Below, piece by piece: positions 61,190 to 64,000 of a stretch of 64,000 bases of DNA (position 1 is its first letter; every line of letters starts with the position of its first letter). The position numbers and the translations under genes are program-made. The DNA is from Nostoc indistinguendum CM1-VF10 (GTDB lineage: Bacteria; Cyanobacteriota; Cyanobacteriia; Cyanobacteriales; Nostocaceae), in NCBI GenBank assembly GCA_019359215.1, contig JAHHHS010000006.1, forward strand, positions 101,582-165,581, given 5' to 3'. The notes under the pieces are model-generated. The model ran no database searches. It saw only the letters and a list, made by a program, of their open reading frames with translations, and was not told the DNA's origin.

Positions 61190-62143
61190 TTAAACAGACG
61201 AAGCCACTTTAATACCATGTGTGATTGTCCGAGTTACAAACAATTCTAAATCCTTATCAAGAATTGCTTCTCTCACTTGCAGCAAAACTAGTTCTGCCTG
61301 CTGTTGAGACTCAAAAAGAGCAAATACTGTTGGCCCAGAGCCAGACATCATTGTTCCTAAAACGCCTTCTTGATTTGCAAACACTTCTCGCAGTTGCAAA
61401 ACTTGAGGATAGGCTGGTAATACCACGCGCTCTAAATCATTGTGCAGTTTTTGGGCAATTTCTCCCGCATCTTTATCTAGGACAGCTTTTACTATTGCTC
61501 CTGAATGAACTGCATTAGCACGCGCTGCCAAGTTGTCGCTATCTCTGGTATAAGAATTACCAAACTGCTGTCGATAGGTTTTGTATGCCCAAGCCGTGGA
61601 AACTTCCAGGCTGCGGTATTTTCCCAATACTACATATATATTATCTAAACTTGGTAGGGCAGAAAGTTGGTCACCTCTACCTGTTGCGATCGCAGTTCCA
61701 CCCGCTACACAAAATGGTACATCTGAACCAAGTGTACCTCCCAACTCCTCTAATTCTGGCTGAGTTAATCCCAATTTCCATAATAGATCTATCCCTACCA
61801 ACACAGCTGCTGCATTTGTCGAACCTCCAGCCAACCCAGCCGCTACGGGAATTTGCTTGTTTATGTTAATCTCCACACCCCCATATTGAGCGAAGGCTTC
61901 GGGAAATTGCATCGCCATTAATTCTGCTGCTCGGTATGCCAGATTATTTTTATCTATCGGTACTTGTGGGTGGTTACAGCGAACGCGAATACTGTCAGTG
62001 CTTATGGAATGTATATCAATTTGGTCTGCAAGTCCGATACTTTGAAGTATCATCGATAACTCATGATAGCCATCGGGACGGTCGCCAATGATTTCCAGAT
62101 ACAAATTGATTTTAGCAGGGGCAATTAGGCTATAAGAACGCAT
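61190..62143 (-). CDS. ispE: 4-diphosphocytidyl-2-C-methyl-D-erythritol kinase
   Basis: 317 residues. GHMP-kinase motif 2 is PVAAGLAGGSTNAAAV near residues 96-111. Motif 1 region SLIAPAKINLYLEIIGDRPDGYHEL is at the N-terminus, and motif 3 GTMMSGSGPTVFAL near residue 272. It phosphorylates the 2-hydroxyl of CDP-methylerythritol in the MEP isoprenoid pathway, feeding carotenoid and phytol synthesis. It is downstream of rsmA in the same orientation, a common cyanobacterial pairing. Confidence 0.97.
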   Translation of the reverse strand: MRSYSLIAPAKINLYLEIIGDRPDGYHELSMILQSIGLADQIDIHSISTDSIRVRCNHPQVPIDKNNLAYRAAELMAMQFPEAFAQYGGVEININKQIPVAAGLAGGSTNAAAVLVGIDLLWKLGLTQPELEELGGTLGSDVPFCVAGGTAIATGRGDQLSALPSLDNIYVVLGKYRSLEVSTAWAYKTYRQQFGNSYTRDSDNLAARANAVHSGAIVKAVLDKDAGEIAQKLHNDLERVVLPAYPQVLQLREVFANQEGVLGTMMSGSGPTVFALFESQQQAELVLLQVREAILDKDLELFVTRTITHGIKVASSV

Positions 62144-62224
62144 TTTTAAAGTTAAAATTTAAGGGTTATGGGTTGCTAGTTGGGAATGGATGAATTTTGG
62201 GTTTTGAATCAAAGCAATCATCTA

Positions 62225-62275
62225 TGATATTCACTCATAACTCCTTACTCCTCACTTTTAACTCCTAACTCATTT
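62225..62275. repeat. Short heptamer-type repeats between rsmA and ispE
   Basis: ACTCATAACTCCTTACTCCT and TTTTAACTCCTAACTCAT, the same GAGTTAGGA-complement class seen in the atp operon. Confidence 0.55.
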
Positions 62276-63069
62276 GCTAGGATTACCCATTGCTGAACGC
62301 TGATATCTTCGGCTCTGGCTTGGGGATTTATTTTTAATTGTTCCAGTAAGTGGTTCAAGCGATCGCGTTCTATAACTGATTGCAAATTATTTCGTAACAT
62401 TTTGCGCTTGGCACCAAACCCCAACTTTAAAAAATTCTCTAACTGTCGGGGATTAAGCGCTGGTATTTCTATTTTTTGGGGACGCAACCGCACCACTGCT
62501 GAATCAACTTTTGGCGGTGGATGGAATGCGGCCGCTGGGACTGTGCAGATTAACTCACACTCAGCCAAATACTGTACGCGCACACTCAACGCCCCAAAGG
62601 TTTTTGAGCCTGGTTTAGCATATAATCTTTCTGCTACTTCTTTTTGTACCAGCAACACTATTGAATCAAATGGTTCGGGATTGGGGTTAGCGATCGTACC
62701 CAGTAGCTTCTCAATGATTGGCCCTGTAATGTTGTAAGGAATATTGGCTACTACCTTATTTAGCTTGTGGAAATTGGGAAAGGCTGCCAGATAAGATGGT
62801 AAATCTAGAGTGAGAAAATCGCCTTGCAGCAATAAAAAATTTTCAGTCTTACCAAGCTGCTTCGACAACAGTTGGCATAAGTCTCGGTCTATTTCAACTG
62901 CAATCAAAGATTGCACTAAAGGTAATAAACGACGAGTCAGAATGCCGGTTCCGGGGCCAATTTCCAGGACGCGATCGCTTTCTGTACACTCTGCTGCTTG
63001 AATAATTGCATTGAGCGCCTTTTCACTTTTTAGCCAATGTTGAGCAAAGACCTTGCGCGGTCGGATCAT
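62245..63069 (-). CDS. rsmA: 16S rRNA adenine dimethyltransferase (KsgA/RsmA)
   Basis: 274 residues. SAM motif I is VLEIGPGTGILTRRLL, post-I VEIDRDL, catalytic motif IV NIPYNITGPIIEKLL, and the C-terminal domain includes FGAKRKMLRNNLQ. It dimethylates two adjacent adenines in helix 45 of 16S rRNA late in small-subunit assembly. It lies just upstream of an rRNA operon on the opposite strand. The heptamer repeats at 62225-62275 run into its last codons. Confidence 0.97.
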   Translation of the reverse strand: MIRPRKVFAQHWLKSEKALNAIIQAAECTESDRVLEIGPGTGILTRRLLPLVQSLIAVEIDRDLCQLLSKQLGKTENFLLLQGDFLTLDLPSYLAAFPNFHKLNKVVANIPYNITGPIIEKLLGTIANPNPEPFDSIVLLVQKEVAERLYAKPGSKTFGALSVRVQYLAECELICTVPAAAFHPPPKVDSAVVRLRPQKIEIPALNPRQLENFLKLGFGAKRKMLRNNLQSVIERDRLNHLLEQLKINPQARAEDISVQQWVILANELGVKSEE

Positions 63070-63659
63070 CTGTATTTATTGCCTAGTCTAGTTTTTAGCT
63101 TTTTCTCGAAATTCTAATTAAAAAATCTAATTGGACAATTATCATGCAATCGCACTTAAATTTCCGCAATGAGTGCGGTAGTTTTTCTTTTTTCCAGTTC
63201 CCCAAATTTTTCGCTCATAAATTGTGAAATCCTTCTACAGCGCTAGACTCACTGTAACGGATCATGCCTATCCTCATCTTAAAGAAGCTTTGCGAACATA
63301 GCGATGGCGATCGCGATCGCGTAACCTCTTCGAGTACTCGAATATCGATACAAGTGCCAACCATACGATGGGAGTCTTAAACCGTAAGCAAGCTCCGCAT
63401 TATTATATATAGTTACTTCGGGCGTTTGAATTCAGGGTAAATCCCTTCAGGAAGACTGCTCAGTGCCTTTTTCGATAATGATTACTATAATCATTAAACC
63501 TGAATCATATCCAATCTACTAAGTAACTAGCAACGTGCATTATTCATGCAGGAAAGTTTAGCCACTTCGTTTTTGCGTCCCTCCCGTTACTTAACCCATT
63601 CACCTGAAACCCATGTCAGGCAAGCAATTTGAATTTTTAGAAAAAAATAAATTTACCCC
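63070..63659. other. Intergenic region upstream of the rRNA operon
   Basis: About 590 bp with a dense HIP1-like run (GGCGATCGCGATCGCG near 63305) and no supported gene. Confidence 0.5.
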
Positions 63660-63689
63660 TTGACAAACTAGGGGATGACTAGTTATTCT
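63660..63689 (+). promoter_or_regulatory. rRNA operon promoter
   Basis: TTGACA at 63660-63665, an 18-bp spacer, and TATTCT at 63684-63689. The -35 box is consensus. It lies about 190 bp before mature 16S rRNA, leaving a leader that would carry processing signals. Confidence 0.65.
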
Positions 63690-63874
63690 AGTTAAGTAGG
63701 AAGGCGAGAGACGCCAACCACGACTGAACCTGAAAAACATAATACTTTGAAAGCTTAAGAAAAAACCAATCCTCGTCAAAAGATTTTGCTTTTGGGATTT
63801 CTCAAAAAGACAATCGAAATTATAACTAGGATTTCGGAAAATATTTTTTCGGAGCCACAAACTCGAAAGACAAC

Positions 63875-64000
<126 letters not shown>

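Overview
The window is chromosomal DNA of a filamentous, heterocyst-type cyanobacterium (Nostocales). The evidence is an apcE-apcA-apcB-apcC phycobilisome core cluster, a cyanobacterial-order ATP synthase operon, a split-intein dnaE, a tandem flv3-flv1 pair, many HIP1 octamers (GCGATCGC) and short tandem repeats of the GTTAGGA type. An unusual share of genes is broken by single in-frame stops, frameshifts or deletions, often beside insertion-sequence debris. That degree of erosion recalls symbiotic Nostocales such as the Azolla cyanobiont; the species assignment is inference only.

Layout. 1-4015 (minus strand): a broken methyltransferase, ftsW, and an H-NOX/HNOBA-histidine kinase pair. 4276-9458 (minus): the allophycocyanin core genes, with a four-repeat ApcE. 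9996-12676: a secreted hypothetical, a ComB-like phosphatase and a methyltransferase. 13205-19549 (plus): atpI-atpB-atpE-b'-b-delta-alpha-gamma, closed by a strong terminator. 19654-21783: a methyltransferase, tmRNA (ssrA), a MITE-like element and IS630 fragments. 22463-26587: a possible peptide with Thr-Phe-Pro repeats, then flv3 and flv1. 27370-33452: a small protein gene, a dead symporter, dnaE-N carrying an N-intein, a dead membrane protein and ackA. 33480-38081: a parvulin, a vanadium haloperoxidase-like protein, a frameshifted RTX protein and an ackA 3' remnant. 38242-40621: a three-gene cluster of unknown function. 41123-47953: a dead gene, GNAT, an aminotransferase, ftsH, and LtrA broken by one stop.

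48203-59587 is an accessory region. It holds a decayed IS701/IS4-like element with a passenger ORF, a decayed caspase/CATRA-like conflict locus (49792-52176), a tRNA gene whose 3' half precedes its 5' half (53125-53207), an XRE regulator with a perfect palindromic operator, and a wrecked type I restriction system (hsdR, hsdS, hsdM). It ends in a truncated Cas12k and one end of a type V-K CRISPR-associated transposon that abuts a tRNA-Gly(CCC) gene. The restriction genes are plausibly transposon cargo.

59758-64000 returns to core genes: a GerMN lipoprotein, a DUF3082-like protein, ispE and rsmA (minus strand), then the rRNA promoter and the 5' end of 16S rRNA.

The most notable points are the permuted tRNA, the Cas12k transposon remnant parked at a tRNA, the eroded caspase/CATRA-like locus, the Thr-Phe-Pro repeat peptide and the unknown cluster at 38-40 kb.
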